From: CAYRGY01 sp964424075
Lineage (GTDB): Bacteria > Patescibacteriota > Gracilibacteria > UBA1369
Reading direction: 5' to 3'
NCBI GenBank assembly: GCA_964424075.1
Contig: CAYRGY010000001.1
Coordinates: 62,001-126,000, forward strand
Length of the DNA stretch: 64,000 bases
Part shown: positions 31,510 through 40,165 of the stretch, piece by piece
Position numbering within the stretch: the stretch's first letter is position 1
How the letters are laid out: every line of letters begins with the position of its first letter
Program-made: the position numbers and the translations under genes
Notes under the pieces: generated by a model
The model's input: the letters and a program-made list of their open reading frames with translations, nothing else
Told to the model about the DNA's origin: nothing
Databases searched by the model: none

Positions 31510-32378
31510 TGCAAAGTATTAGCTAAACTGTCCGAATATCGCTCCAAACCTTTCAAAGCTTCCTCCAATTCTTCCCTGCTGAGCGCCTTGTCATGATATA
31601 TACTTTTATTTTCAGCAAAATCCACTCCCTTAGCTTTAACCGTTTTGGCGATAATTGCCACAGGAAGTCTGGTCTCACTAATTGCCTTTTCATAAGCGTC
31701 AAGTAATTGATCATAATCATGTCCTGCAAACACATTAATTGTTCTAAAACCCATGGCATCAAATTTTTCTGAGATAGGCTCACAAATATTTGCATTGCGC
31801 ACCACTCCATCCATTTGAATCGTATTTCTATCCACAATAACGACGAGATTACCCAATTTTTGATGGCCGGCTTGCAAAGCAGCCTCCCAAAATTGCCCAT
31901 TTTGCAGCTCTGCATCTCCACAAATCACATAAACCTTGTTCCGTGCCCTCTCAGCCTTCAAAGTCATAGCTAATCCCACTGCAGAAGCAAATCCTTGCCC
32001 CTGCAATCCTGCATTCAATGTAACGCCCGGCACCCTCGAACGAGGCACCGCACAAAGCAAACTACCCGGTTTTTTATAAAAATCCAGCTCCTCCTTGGGA
32101 AAATAGCCCAAATCGGCCAACAAAGCATACCAAACCGGAGCCGCCTGCCCTTTAGACAAAATCACATAATCTTGCCCCTCCCAACCAGGATTCGAAGGAT
32201 CAATATTCAGTAGCGGCCCCTCAGATGTTTCTCCATAGTAAAGAGCCACCAGAATTTCCACAACCGATAAAGCACTTCCCGTATGACCAGATCCAGCTTT
32301 AGCAATTGATTTTAAAGTATCAATCCTGATTTCTGCAGCTTTTTGTCTCAAAGCAATTAAATACTCCTGATAATTCAT
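31506..32378 (-). CDS. transketolase, N-terminal (TPP-binding) subunit
   Basis: 290 aa, the thiamine-diphosphate pyrophosphate-binding half. Visible: KAGSGHTGSALSVVEILVALYYGE, DYVILSKGQAAPVWYALLADLGYF, GLQGQGFASAVGLAMTLKAERA, and the TPP motif GDAELQNGQFWEAALQAGHQKLGNLVVIVDRNTIQMDG. The metal-binding Asp-x30-Asn pattern is complete, with an Ala for the usual Gly in GDGE. It functions with the C-terminal subunit at 29555. Probable order on this strand: class IV-like gene, this gene, lepB, with spacings of 4 bp and an overlap of 4 bp. Confidence 0.93.
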   Translation of the reverse strand: MNYQEYLIALRQKAAEIRIDTLKSIAKAGSGHTGSALSVVEILVALYYGETSEGPLLNIDPSNPGWEGQDYVILSKGQAAPVWYALLADLGYFPKEELDFYKKPGSLLCAVPRSRVPGVTLNAGLQGQGFASAVGLAMTLKAERARNKVYVICGDAELQNGQFWEAALQAGHQKLGNLVVIVDRNTIQMDGVVRNANICEPISEKFDAMGFRTINVFAGHDYDQLLDAYEKAISETRLPVAIIAKTVKAKGVDFAENKSIYHDKALSREELEEALKGLERYSDSLANTLQ

Positions 32379-32382
32379 ATAT

Positions 32383-32955
32383 TTATTCGATTATTCCTTT
32401 TTCTATCTCCAAAACCTTTCTTAAATTTTTTGCAAAGAACCTTGAGTTTCCTAGTTTAAAATCACCCACCTGCCTAATAGTGACAATACCATTTGTAGAG
32501 TTAATCAGAAAAGCCTCTTCCACCTCCCGCAAACGATCTAGATCAATTTCTTCCAGTTCTTCTACCGCCAATTCCTGCTCCAATACCTTCAACAGGTAAA
32601 GCGCCAAAGGATCACTCAATTTATCCTTCAAATAGTGCAGTCTTCCCTGCTTAATCCAAAAAGCATTCTCAAAGGGAAAGCCCTTTCCAATTCTGGCACC
32701 ATCCTTTTGACGATCTGGATTTTCAGGGAATAACTTGGTTTTATTTATAATCACATCACCCTCCTTCAAACTCACCTCAAACAAATAATCATCTTCATTA
32801 TTTAACTTCTCTTCTTCATCAGCCAAGAGTTTTTTAACAAAATCCAGTTTATAGTCGACTCCCAAATCTCTTAATCTCTCAGTTATATAAAAAGCATATT
32901 CAGCCTTAAGCCTTATTTTATTCCCCCAGGTTCTAAATTTGATTAGCTGCTCCAT
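32383..32955 (-). CDS. protein resembling the C-terminal part of class IV aminotransferases
   Basis: 190 aa from ATG 32955 (MEQLIKFRTWGNKIRL). A longer frame to 33015 would overlap the divergent gene at 32992 and was rejected; a TATAGT box lies just upstream of 32955. The block EEAFLINSTNGIVTIRQVGDFKLGNSRFFAKNLRKVLE is like the C-terminal domain of PabC/IlvE-type PLP enzymes (E.F..T.T.GI.PV..I). The N-terminal domain that carries the catalytic lysine is missing or unrecognisable, and the protein is shorter than the usual 270-300 aa. It may be a degenerate or repurposed enzyme. It lies 4 bp upstream of the transketolase N gene. Confidence 0.55.
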   Translation of the reverse strand: MEQLIKFRTWGNKIRLKAEYAFYITERLRDLGVDYKLDFVKKLLADEEEKLNNEDDYLFEVSLKEGDVIINKTKLFPENPDRQKDGARIGKGFPFENAFWIKQGRLHYLKDKLSDPLALYLLKVLEQELAVEELEEIDLDRLREVEEAFLINSTNGIVTIRQVGDFKLGNSRFFAKNLRKVLEIEKGIIE

Positions 32956-32991
32956 CTGTGTAACTATAACGCCACAATTTAAACACATCTT

Positions 32992-33405
32992 ATGATAGAA
33001 GACAAAATTCGACAAATTCTAATTGAGCTTAAAAAAGCCCAAAACGAATTTCGGGACATTAAAAAAGATATTCGCTATGAAGAAAAAATCGATACTGTTG
33101 AATATCTAGACCTCGAAAAAGCCATGAAAGAACTCCGCAAACAAGTAAAGGATTATAAAGAGCAATGGGAAAAGGAACTTTACGACGACAAAAATTATGT
33201 TACTCTTATAGATCTCAAAGTCAAAAAGGAAGAACAAATTGCTCAATTAAAAGAACAGCTTTCAAAAGAGTTTGTCAAGCTACCTCCTAAGCCAGTCCTT
33301 TTACAATTAGACACAGAAGACGGCACTGTCAAAATTCAAATACAACCTGAATGGATATTATACCTCAACGGAAAAGAAGAAAAAGTCAAATCTGTAGTAA
33401 AATAA
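32992..33405 (+). CDS. small coiled-coil protein of unknown function
   Basis: 137 aa. Residues 1-90 are strongly charged and read as a coiled coil (KIRQILIELKKAQNEFRDIKKDI; KAMKELRKQVKDYKEQWEKEL; KVKKEEQIAQLKEQLSKEF); the C-terminal 45 residues look beta-rich (PVLLQLDTEDGTVKIQIQPEWILYLNGKEEKV). No signal or membrane segment. No family recognised. It is divergent from the class IV-like gene and ends at a strong terminator. Confidence 0.7.
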   Translation: MIEDKIRQILIELKKAQNEFRDIKKDIRYEEKIDTVEYLDLEKAMKELRKQVKDYKEQWEKELYDDKNYVTLIDLKVKKEEQIAQLKEQLSKEFVKLPPKPVLLQLDTEDGTVKIQIQPEWILYLNGKEEKVKSVVK

Positions 33406-33463
33406 TTTTTTACCTGTCAAACACACCAAACTCACTTAAAAGTGATACACAAAAACCATAAAT

Positions 33464-33489
33464 AAAAGCCTTCAGTTTGAAGGCTTTTT
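33464..33489 (+). terminator. rho-independent terminator
   Basis: AAAAGCCTTCA (33464-33474) pairs with TGAAGGCTTTT (33478-33488) around a GTT loop and runs into TTTTT. It ends the coiled-coil gene and could also act in reverse. Confidence 0.85.
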
Positions 33490-33855
33490 ACAATATATCT
33501 CCTTATAATAAAGACTTATTAATGAATACATATAATTTTAGAATACTACATATTTAGTCATTTATAGAAACACTATATGTTGTACATACAAAATATAGTA
33601 CATTGTAAAAAATACGACATAACATAAAACGAGAATTACAAAAACACTGCACCTGGAAAATACTCACTTCCTCTCTATTCATAGAAGCATTCTAAGAATT
33701 CTCCAATAACATTTTTTGACAATTTGCCACCTTCTGTGATAGTTAGAATTATTCACTCCATTGACAAAATCACCAAAAAAATCCCTGATGACTCTTTGAC
33801 AGTTATCAATTATAATTTAGAAAATATAAGCTTAGTTATATAAAATATTCAAAAC
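33490..33855. other. AT-rich gap between convergent genes
   Basis: No clear gene. Three TTGACA-like hexamers (near 33716, 33763 and 33796) and scattered TATAAT-like boxes have no proper spacing. On the minus strand 33679-33816 an open frame reads DNCQRVIRDFFGDFVNGVNNSNYHRRW..., which looks coding but has no ATG, GTG or TTG start; it could be a gene remnant or chance. Confidence 0.5.
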
Positions 33856-34347
33856 TTATCTTGTCCCACCTAATTCATCGTCCATATAGACGTTTTCGTA
33901 CTCACTCTTGGAATAGTCATACAAATCATCAGTCTTGAAGAATCTGACAACCTCTTTTTGAGCTGTTTCGACAGAATCTGAAGCATGAATGACATTACAA
34001 GCCACACTCATTGCAAAGTCGCCTCTAATCGAACCTGCTTCAGCCTCACGCGCTTTAGTTATTCCGGTAATCAAACGAACAGCCTTAACTACCTCCAGGC
34101 CTTCCAAACAAATAGCTATTACAGGAGATTTTTGCATAAACTGACTCACACCCGGGAAAAAAGGCTTATCTGAAATATGTGCATAGTGCTCACGCAACAC
34201 AGCTTCATCCAAAGTCATCATCTTAAGTCCGACTATTTTGAGCCCCTTTCGCTCAAAGCGATTTACTATTTCTCCGATTAAACCTCGCTGAATTGCATCA
34301 GGCTTGATCAAAACCAGAGTTTTTTCTTTTACAGCTTCAAAATCCAT
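33856..34347 (-). CDS. ndk: nucleoside diphosphate kinase
   Basis: Transfers the gamma-phosphate of NTPs to NDPs via a phosphohistidine. 163 aa; the core is standard (TLVLIKPDAIQRGLIGEIVNRFERKGLKIVGLKM, then AVRLITGITKAREAEAGSIRGDFAM and the active-site NVIHASDSVETAQKEV) and there is a C-terminal extension of about 20 residues (YDYSKSEYENVYMDDELGG), unlike the compact E. coli enzyme. Residue spacing around GSIRGDFA and the catalytic His is intact. It has a TTGAGT-17-TATAAT promoter and stands alone. Confidence 0.96.
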   Translation of the reverse strand: MDFEAVKEKTLVLIKPDAIQRGLIGEIVNRFERKGLKIVGLKMMTLDEAVLREHYAHISDKPFFPGVSQFMQKSPVIAICLEGLEVVKAVRLITGITKAREAEAGSIRGDFAMSVACNVIHASDSVETAQKEVVRFFKTDDLYDYSKSEYENVYMDDELGGTR

Positions 34348-34379
34348 ATTAACAATGTTAAATATTACAGTTCGCGCAA

Positions 34380-34408
34380 ATTATAAAGCCAGCCTGCCCC
34401 AAACTCAA
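34380..34408 (-). promoter_or_regulatory. sigma70 promoter of ndk
   Basis: Minus strand: TTGAGT (34403-34408), 17-bp spacer, TATAAT (34380-34385), 33 bp upstream of the ndk ATG. It overlaps the end of the small open frame at 34405-34536. Confidence 0.55.
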
Positions 34409-34536
34409 GCTACATATTTATCCAATAATTCCTGCACAGAAATAAAACGCCCCTGATTATAAGTAACATTGGCCAGCATATCAAAAATAAGCCCAGATTC
34501 TAGATCAAATTTGCTAGACCGCCAAATTATTTCACA
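34405..34536 (-). pseudogene. gene remnant or tiny gene after pyrD
   Basis: In a frame different from pyrD, 43 codons are open after the TGA at 34537-34539 and end at TGA 34405-34407. They read SSKFDLESGLIFDMLANVTYNQG and continue to ELLDKYVA, which looks like a real protein C-terminus. There is no ordinary start before an internal ATG (24 codons). I do not recognise the family. It may be the tail of a gene largely replaced by pyrD. Confidence 0.35.
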
Positions 34537-35663
34537 TCAACTCCCACCGCTTCCCCAATCGACTTAAATCCGTCTTTTTTTAGCAATTGAACCAAACCTC
34601 GATTGATCTCTGAAATAGCTTGAGGCCCCAAGAAAATCATCCCGGTTACTAATTGCACTAGTGAAGCCCCATTGCGAATCTTTCGATAGGCATCCTCAGC
34701 CGTAAAGACTCCACCCAGTCCAATAATCAACTTCTTACCCTTTGTTTGCCTATAAATGTAGCTAATCATCTCATCTGAAAGCCCACGCACAACCTCACCA
34801 CTTAATCCGCCCTTCTCGGAAGGCACCTTCTCCTTTATTTGCTTCAAATCACGATCCTTAGTCAAATTAGTACAAATAAATCCATCAACCTTATGCTGTT
34901 CAGCAATTTCTAACAATTCATCCAAAACCTCTTGTTTTAAATCAGGCGATAATTTCACAAATACCGGCTTTCCTTCAATATAATACTTATCCAACTCTGT
35001 CAGCAGACGATCCAGCTTAGCGACATCTGTAAATGGCTCGCCGCCAAATGCATTGGGACAACTGATATTCACCGTATAATAATCGCCTATCGCCAACATA
35101 GACTTATAAGCCTTGGCATAATCCGCAATTGCTGCCTTCTCCTCAACTGTATCTTTTGAATTGGTTTTAGCTATGTTAATTCCAGCCGGAATTCTAAATT
35201 TACCTTCATGTGTATGAAGCTCTAGACGACGGGAAATCGCTTCCGCCCCATCATTCTTCAAACCATAATAAACCAATAATGAATTAGACTTGGGCAAACG
35301 CCACAAACGTGGTTTGGGATTGCCCTCACATGGCTCGCCGGTGATAGAGCCAAGCTCCATAAAACCAAAACCGACTGCCGGCATAATACCGGTCATTTCG
35401 GCGCTCTTGTCAAAACCTGCCGCCAAACCAATCGGATTCCGAAATTTAATACCGGCAACCTCTTGCTGCAATGATTTATCTTGATAATTGAAAAAAAATG
35501 CCGTAATCGCACGTGTTAAAAAATTGGATCCCAGCAGTTTCCCCACAGAGGTCATGCTATCATGCACCACTTCGGGATCCTGAGTAAAGAAAATTGGCTT
35601 AGCAATAGTCCGATATAAAAAGAGCTCAATTCCATTACGAACTCTAAAATATAAGTTTTTCAT
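34527..35663 (-). CDS. pyrD: dihydroorotate dehydrogenase, class 2-like
   Basis: Oxidises dihydroorotate to orotate in pyrimidine synthesis with FMN. 378 aa from ATG 35663; an upstream TTG at 35699 is less likely. The membrane-associating N-terminus (FRVRNGIELFLYRTIAKPIFFTQDPEVVHDSM) and the barrel (GIKFRNPIGLAAGFDKSAEM, GLKNDGAEAIS, FVKLSPDL, IGLGGVFTAEDAYRKIRNGASLVQLVTGMIF) are those of quinone-linked class 2 enzymes. However, the catalytic loop is YTVNISCPNAFGG, with Cys where class 2 enzymes normally have Ser (NISSPN); Cys is the base in class 1A/1B. No other pyrimidine gene is nearby. Confidence 0.92.
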   Translation of the reverse strand: MKNLYFRVRNGIELFLYRTIAKPIFFTQDPEVVHDSMTSVGKLLGSNFLTRAITAFFFNYQDKSLQQEVAGIKFRNPIGLAAGFDKSAEMTGIMPAVGFGFMELGSITGEPCEGNPKPRLWRLPKSNSLLVYYGLKNDGAEAISRRLELHTHEGKFRIPAGINIAKTNSKDTVEEKAAIADYAKAYKSMLAIGDYYTVNISCPNAFGGEPFTDVAKLDRLLTELDKYYIEGKPVFVKLSPDLKQEVLDELLEIAEQHKVDGFICTNLTKDRDLKQIKEKVPSEKGGLSGEVVRGLSDEMISYIYRQTKGKKLIIGLGGVFTAEDAYRKIRNGASLVQLVTGMIFLGPQAISEINRGLVQLLKKDGFKSIGEAVGVDVK

Positions 35664-35742
35664 ACTAATCCATCTTAGCCGGCTAGGCCGGAATATCAAG
35701 TGCTTTTGACTTTGATAAAGCTTACCTTAATAATAGAAACCA

Positions 35743-36261
35743 ATGGAAAACAAAAGAATACAATTGGAAGACTTGGATGCTGGCTGGGATTTACCGTCTG
35801 GCCTCTCATCTGACTCCGGAATTCACAAACATGAGGAACATCAGCGTACCCTTAAAGAAATTACCGGTTATCATCACCGCGTAATGGAATCCCTTCCACC
35901 TCCTGAAAAAGACACCATCACAGGAGTAAATGCCATGTTACATCCTTTAGGAGAAATAATTATAACCCGACTTCGAAAACTTAAAAATGAGCTCAATGAA
36001 GCTCCTGCTCATGTACCTCGAAAAAACATAGTTGCTTTTCACAAAGACAGACTCTTTTCAGAAATGCAAAGTCTGGAAGATAAATTAAAAGCCCAATTAC
36101 CTAACGCAGAATTCCCCAAAAAAATTTACCAAGACTGTCGCAATTATATTAGTTTTTCCCCACTTCAAACATCCAGTGATTTCCAAAACTTAATTGAAGA
36201 CGTTTTAAAACGCCTCTACCCCAACATCAGTAAATCTTCAAATTTCTTCGAATCACTATAG
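35743..36261 (+). CDS. unknown acidic helical protein
   Basis: 172 aa, ATG start. No family recognised and no signal or membrane segment. The first 30 residues are acidic (QLEDLDAGWDLPSGLSSDSG); the remainder reads as helices (HRTLKEITGYHHRVMESLPPPEK, then LHPLGEIIITRLRKLKNELNEAP, then ENLIEDVLKRLYP-like turns). Its 3' end runs 46 bp into the convergent M16 peptidase gene, which both genes tolerate in different frames. A TTGACT with a TAATAA box 16 bp downstream precedes it at about 35707-35734. Confidence 0.65.
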   Translation: MENKRIQLEDLDAGWDLPSGLSSDSGIHKHEEHQRTLKEITGYHHRVMESLPPPEKDTITGVNAMLHPLGEIIITRLRKLKNELNEAPAHVPRKNIVAFHKDRLFSEMQSLEDKLKAQLPNAEFPKKIYQDCRNYISFSPLQTSSDFQNLIEDVLKRLYPNISKSSNFFESL

Positions 36262-37487
36262 GGACCAATCACAGACATCCTCAATTCTTCCGGCTTGAAA
36301 AGTTCTCGGGCAACTGCATTAACCTGCTCCAAACTAACCTGATCAATTTTCCGACTGACAACTTCAGGAGTCCTGATCTCATTGTGCAGCAATTCATATT
36401 TGCCCAACAAGTGTGCATATTCTTCACCGTCTTCTAATCGTAAAATAATTTTTCCTTTCAAATACGATTTTGCTTTGGCCAATTCTTGCTCAGTCACACC
36501 ATCTTTGGCGGCTTTAGCATATTCCTGCAATATTGACTTAACCGCCTGATCAACTTTTTCCACTGAAACTCCCGCTCCTGTGGTCAAAGTGCCGGCATCA
36601 TAATACTCATCGGTAGTAGTATGAATATAATACGCTAATCCTTGCGATTCACGCACACTCAAAAACATTCTTGAACTCATATTTCCTCCCAAAATCACCG
36701 CCAACAGTTTAGCCGCATAAAGATTCTCATGCTGATCGGAATAAGCCGGATAACCTATAACCACATGTGCTTGTTCGGTTTTTTTGTTGCGCAAATAAAC
36801 CTTGGATTCTCGTGAATAATCTTTAAACGGCTCGAATTGTAATCCCTTTTTTGCAACTTTAAATCTAAACAGTCGCTCCACCTCAGCAGTGATCCAATCA
36901 TGTTCTACATTACCGGCAGCCACTATCACCACATTATCCGGTGTATATAATTTATCAAAATAAGAACGGAAATCATTTTGCTGCACAGAAGAAATTAACT
37001 CTTTAGTCCCGACTTGATCCCAACCGAGCGGATTATCACCAAATACTAAACGCTCAAAATCCCAACCAATTTGATACATCGGTGTATCCTGATACATATT
37101 ATATTCCTCTAGAATCACTCCCCGCTCTTGATCAATTTTTTCCGGTGCAAACTGAGAATTAATCAACATATCTGATAATACATCTGTAGCCACATGCGCA
37201 TTTTCAGCTGCTACTTTAACATAATAGCCGGCATATTCTTTCCCGGTAAAAGCATTAAAATCACCACCTACTGAGTCTATTGCTTCCGAAACTTCACGAG
37301 TATTTTTATACCTATCGGCTCCCTTAAAAAACAAATGCTCCAAAAAATGCGAAATACCATTATTTTCTGGCCTTTCATAGCGCGAACCGGCCCCAACCAA
37401 AATCATAACAGTTATCGCCTTAGTACTTGCCAACTTCTTAGAAATCACCCTCAATCCCGAATTCAATACTGATTTTTGCACTTCCAT
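36216..37487 (-). CDS. M16-family zinc peptidase
   Basis: 423 aa, single-subunit size of bacterial processing-protease-like peptidases (PqqL/YmxG type). The inverted zinc motif HFLEHLFFKG (HxxEH) is near residue 47 and the downstream Glu ligand lies in the ERGVILEEYNMYQDTP segment. The C-terminal half has the partner-like block LLAVILGGNMSSRMFLSVRESQGLAYYIH. No signal peptide, so it is probably cytosolic. Family members degrade small peptides or process precursors. It overlaps the convergent 35743 gene by 46 bp and is divergent from the PBP gene at 37549. Confidence 0.93.
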   Translation of the reverse strand: MEVQKSVLNSGLRVISKKLASTKAITVMILVGAGSRYERPENNGISHFLEHLFFKGADRYKNTREVSEAIDSVGGDFNAFTGKEYAGYYVKVAAENAHVATDVLSDMLINSQFAPEKIDQERGVILEEYNMYQDTPMYQIGWDFERLVFGDNPLGWDQVGTKELISSVQQNDFRSYFDKLYTPDNVVIVAAGNVEHDWITAEVERLFRFKVAKKGLQFEPFKDYSRESKVYLRNKKTEQAHVVIGYPAYSDQHENLYAAKLLAVILGGNMSSRMFLSVRESQGLAYYIHTTTDEYYDAGTLTTGAGVSVEKVDQAVKSILQEYAKAAKDGVTEQELAKAKSYLKGKIILRLEDGEEYAHLLGKYELLHNEIRTPEVVSRKIDQVSLEQVNAVARELFKPEELRMSVIGPYSDSKKFEDLLMLG

Positions 37488-37548
37488 TTTTTTGTTTTAA
37501 AGTTGTATATTATAATCTACTCTACTGACCAAAGGACTTAAATTCAAC

Positions 37549-39801
37549 ATGAACCAAAGAAACAACCGCCAAACAAATAGACCGCTAATTCAAATAGACC
37601 GTACCGTAATCTTTTTCGGTTTCATCGTAGCACTTGCAATAATTCTGATTTGGCGCCTCTTCAGTCTACAGGTTTTTGCATATAACCATTACAAAGAACT
37701 CGCCGCCAGTGAACACTATGGTTTCAGCGAATTGCCCGCCTATCGAGGAGAAATATTCATCAAAGATTATGCTTCAGACGAACTCGTCCGAGTCGCCACC
37801 AACTCAACCTATGACATCCTCTATGCTGATCCAACTATGATCAAGGATAAAAAGCTCGTTGCTGACCGAATCGCACCAATGATATTTGATCTGGAAAAAG
37901 CAAAACAAATTGAGGAAGAACGTGTTAAAAAAGCTGTTCTTCGCGCCAACACCCCCGAAGAATTGGAAGACATCAAACCTCTCGAAGAAGACGAATTGTA
38001 TGATCAGTTTTATGATGATCTTCTGGAAAAAATCAGCTCCGATTTAAGACCGGTTATCATTCTAACAACTGACGTCAGCCCTGATGAAGCAAAAGCTATT
38101 CAAGAAGCTGATCTGAGCGGCATTAAAGTAACTGAAAATCTCGAATTAAAAGCTTATCCACCTGAAATCAACAGCATCAAGGCAGTATCTCAAAAATTAG
38201 GCGAAATTATGAACACACCTCCTTTACGGCTTGAACAAATCCTTAATTCCCAAAATCGCTACGTCGTACTCAAACGTAAAGTTCCGCATGAGATAGCTAT
38301 TGAGATTAATAAGATAATGACCGAAGATGAAGGAATGCATTTCATTGGTCTAGGCATGCAAGAGCAATATTATCGCTATTATCCCGAAAATAATCTTGCC
38401 GCCAATGTACTCGGTTTCGTTTCTCCTGACGGAAATGGAAATTACGGAATTGAAGGACGCTATAACACTGAATTAAAAGGCAAAAAAGGTGTTTTTGAAA
38501 CCCAAAAAGATAGTGTTGGGCGACTAATTACAGTAGGAGAATCTGTTATTGAACCGGCAACCGACGGACAAAATATCGTTCTAACTTTAGATCGCTCCAT
38601 TCAGATGGCCCTGGAGCGCAAATTGGAAAGACATGTCAAAAATACCCGAGCTGATAGCGGCCAAGCCATTGTGATGGATCCCAAAACGGGTAGGATCATC
38701 GCCCTGGCTCACTACCCCAGCTTTGACCCTAACAATTATCCCGAAGTGTACGAAAAAGAAGATATTAAACTATCCGAACAGGAAATCGCCGATCTGGTAC
38801 CCATTGAAGATATGGAAAACACCTATTGGTTATACCGAAATGTCGCCGCCCATGATCGCATTATGATTTTCAAAAACACCTTGGCCGATGGTACAGAAAT
38901 TTATCAAAGATATAAAAACACCTTTGGGCCCGAAGCCTATCAAAACAAAGCAGTTGCTTCCCCCTATGAACCCGGATCTGTTTTCAAAGTAATCACTATG
39001 GCTATTGCAATTGACGATCAAGATGTCACACCTAGCACCGTATTTCATGATTCAGGAGTTCTGGAAGTGGATGAATTTGAAATCACCAATGTGTCCAGCG
39101 AATGTACCGGCCGCATCACTGCCACTGAAATTCTGGCATTCTCCTGTAACACCGGTATGGGTAAAATCGCCCAAAGAATTGGTGGTAACCTTTTCTATAA
39201 CTATCTCAAACGTTTTAATTTCGGTGAAAGAACAGAAATAGAATTCGAAAATGAGCATCCCGGGAAACTGGAACATTTTAATGACTGGGCCCCATCAGAA
39301 CTAGTCACTCATGCCTTCGGTCAAGGTCTCACCGCCACTATGGTACAAATGGGAACTGCAATCTCCGCCATTGCTAATGATGGCGTCATGATGCAACCTT
39401 ACATCGTTGAAAGCATTGAAAAAGAAGATGGCAATATTTACACCACTGACCCAACCATTCTTTCACAAGTTATCAGACCCGAAACAGCAGAAACCATTAA
39501 AAATATGATGATCGGCGCAGTTGAAAACGGTGTTGCCAATAAAGCTCAACTTGACTCCCACTATATAGCCGGCAAAACCGGAACCTCACAAACCTATCGC
39601 CACGGCAAACCACTAAAAGGAGCTGGAACCACCCTCGCCTCTCTAGGAGGCTTCGGACCCATCAACGACCCCAAATTCGTCCTGCTCGTCAAATTGGACC
39701 GCCCCCGCTCCAGTGAATGGGCATCCGAAACCGCCGCCCCCCTCTTCAAAGAAATGGCCGAATACCTCTACGAATACTATTCGATTCCGCCGGATAAGTA
39801 A
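37549..39801 (+). CDS. penicillin-binding protein, transpeptidase (PBP2/FtsI type)
   Basis: 750 aa. Crosslinks peptidoglycan on the outer face of the membrane. One N-terminal membrane helix (VIFFGFIVALAIILIWRLFSLQVF), a dimerisation/pedestal domain to about residue 330 (ENLELKAYPPEINSIKA, NVLGFVSPDGNGNYGIEGRYNTELKG), then the transpeptidase domain with SxxK in EPGSVFKVITMAIA, SxN in FSCNTGMGKIAQ and KTG in IAGKTGTSQTYRHGK. An insertion between 390 and 460 (NTYWLYRNVAAHDR) is not usual. AAAGGA precedes the ATG by about 12 bp, one of the few visible ribosome sites, and a TATAAT box is at 37511-37516. A short GGATAAGT/ACTTATCC inverted repeat surrounds its stop. Confidence 0.95.
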   Translation: MNQRNNRQTNRPLIQIDRTVIFFGFIVALAIILIWRLFSLQVFAYNHYKELAASEHYGFSELPAYRGEIFIKDYASDELVRVATNSTYDILYADPTMIKDKKLVADRIAPMIFDLEKAKQIEEERVKKAVLRANTPEELEDIKPLEEDELYDQFYDDLLEKISSDLRPVIILTTDVSPDEAKAIQEADLSGIKVTENLELKAYPPEINSIKAVSQKLGEIMNTPPLRLEQILNSQNRYVVLKRKVPHEIAIEINKIMTEDEGMHFIGLGMQEQYYRYYPENNLAANVLGFVSPDGNGNYGIEGRYNTELKGKKGVFETQKDSVGRLITVGESVIEPATDGQNIVLTLDRSIQMALERKLERHVKNTRADSGQAIVMDPKTGRIIALAHYPSFDPNNYPEVYEKEDIKLSEQEIADLVPIEDMENTYWLYRNVAAHDRIMIFKNTLADGTEIYQRYKNTFGPEAYQNKAVASPYEPGSVFKVITMAIAIDDQDVTPSTVFHDSGVLEVDEFEITNVSSECTGRITATEILAFSCNTGMGKIAQRIGGNLFYNYLKRFNFGERTEIEFENEHPGKLEHFNDWAPSELVTHAFGQGLTATMVQMGTAISAIANDGVMMQPYIVESIEKEDGNIYTTDPTILSQVIRPETAETIKNMMIGAVENGVANKAQLDSHYIAGKTGTSQTYRHGKPLKGAGTTLASLGGFGPINDPKFVLLVKLDRPRSSEWASETAAPLFKEMAEYLYEYYSIPPDK

Positions 39802-39803
39802 AA

Positions 39804-40136
39804 CTATTCAAACTTATCCAATTGCTTAATTAGAGCGTCTAACTTCTTTAATTCCTTTTCCTTCAACTGTCTTTCCTTTTTTAAAAGTTCTGTTGATTGT
39901 TGTTTGCCGGCTTCCATTTGTTCTTTTGCAACAGCTGCCTTTTGTTCAGCTTCAATCCTTTCTTCCTCATTCTTTTTCTTGATATAGGCTATCATTTTAA
40001 GAAGCTTCGCATCTGGAAATTGACTATATTTGTTTCGAAACTCCTGTCGCTGATCTTCCGAAGCATTCTTAATGGCATCTGTTTCCTCAAACAAAGTAAA
40101 AAACTCATTAAGCAATTTGTCTCGACCTTGCGACAT
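39804..40136 (-). CDS. small coiled-coil protein, paralogue of 41773-42078
   Basis: 110 aa from ATG 40136 (an in-frame GTG at 40148 would abut the -10 box). An N-terminal helical part (GRDKLLNEFFTLFEETDAIKNASEDQRQEFRNKYSQFPDAKLLKMIAYI) is followed by a long charged coiled coil rich in Lys, Glu and Gln. The layout and residues match the protein at 41773-42078 (L..LF, K..FPDAKLL/KTDAQVLKAI, then EKxxxAxEQ helices), so the two look like diverged paralogues. A TATAAT box lies about 20 bp upstream on the minus strand. No function known. Confidence 0.65.
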   Translation of the reverse strand: MSQGRDKLLNEFFTLFEETDAIKNASEDQRQEFRNKYSQFPDAKLLKMIAYIKKKNEEERIEAEQKAAVAKEQMEAGKQQSTELLKKERQLKEKELKKLDALIKQLDKFE

Positions 40137-40165
40137 ATAAAAATTCACTTTCCTCTATTATACCT

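Noticed and set aside
33679..33816. 46-codon minus-strand frame in the 33490-33855 gap
   Set aside because: No start codon and no recognised family; noted only in the gap description.
39792..39819. GGATAAGT/ACTTATCC inverted repeat at the PBP stop as terminator
   Set aside because: Lies in coding sequence of two genes and lacks a T-tract; could be chance.
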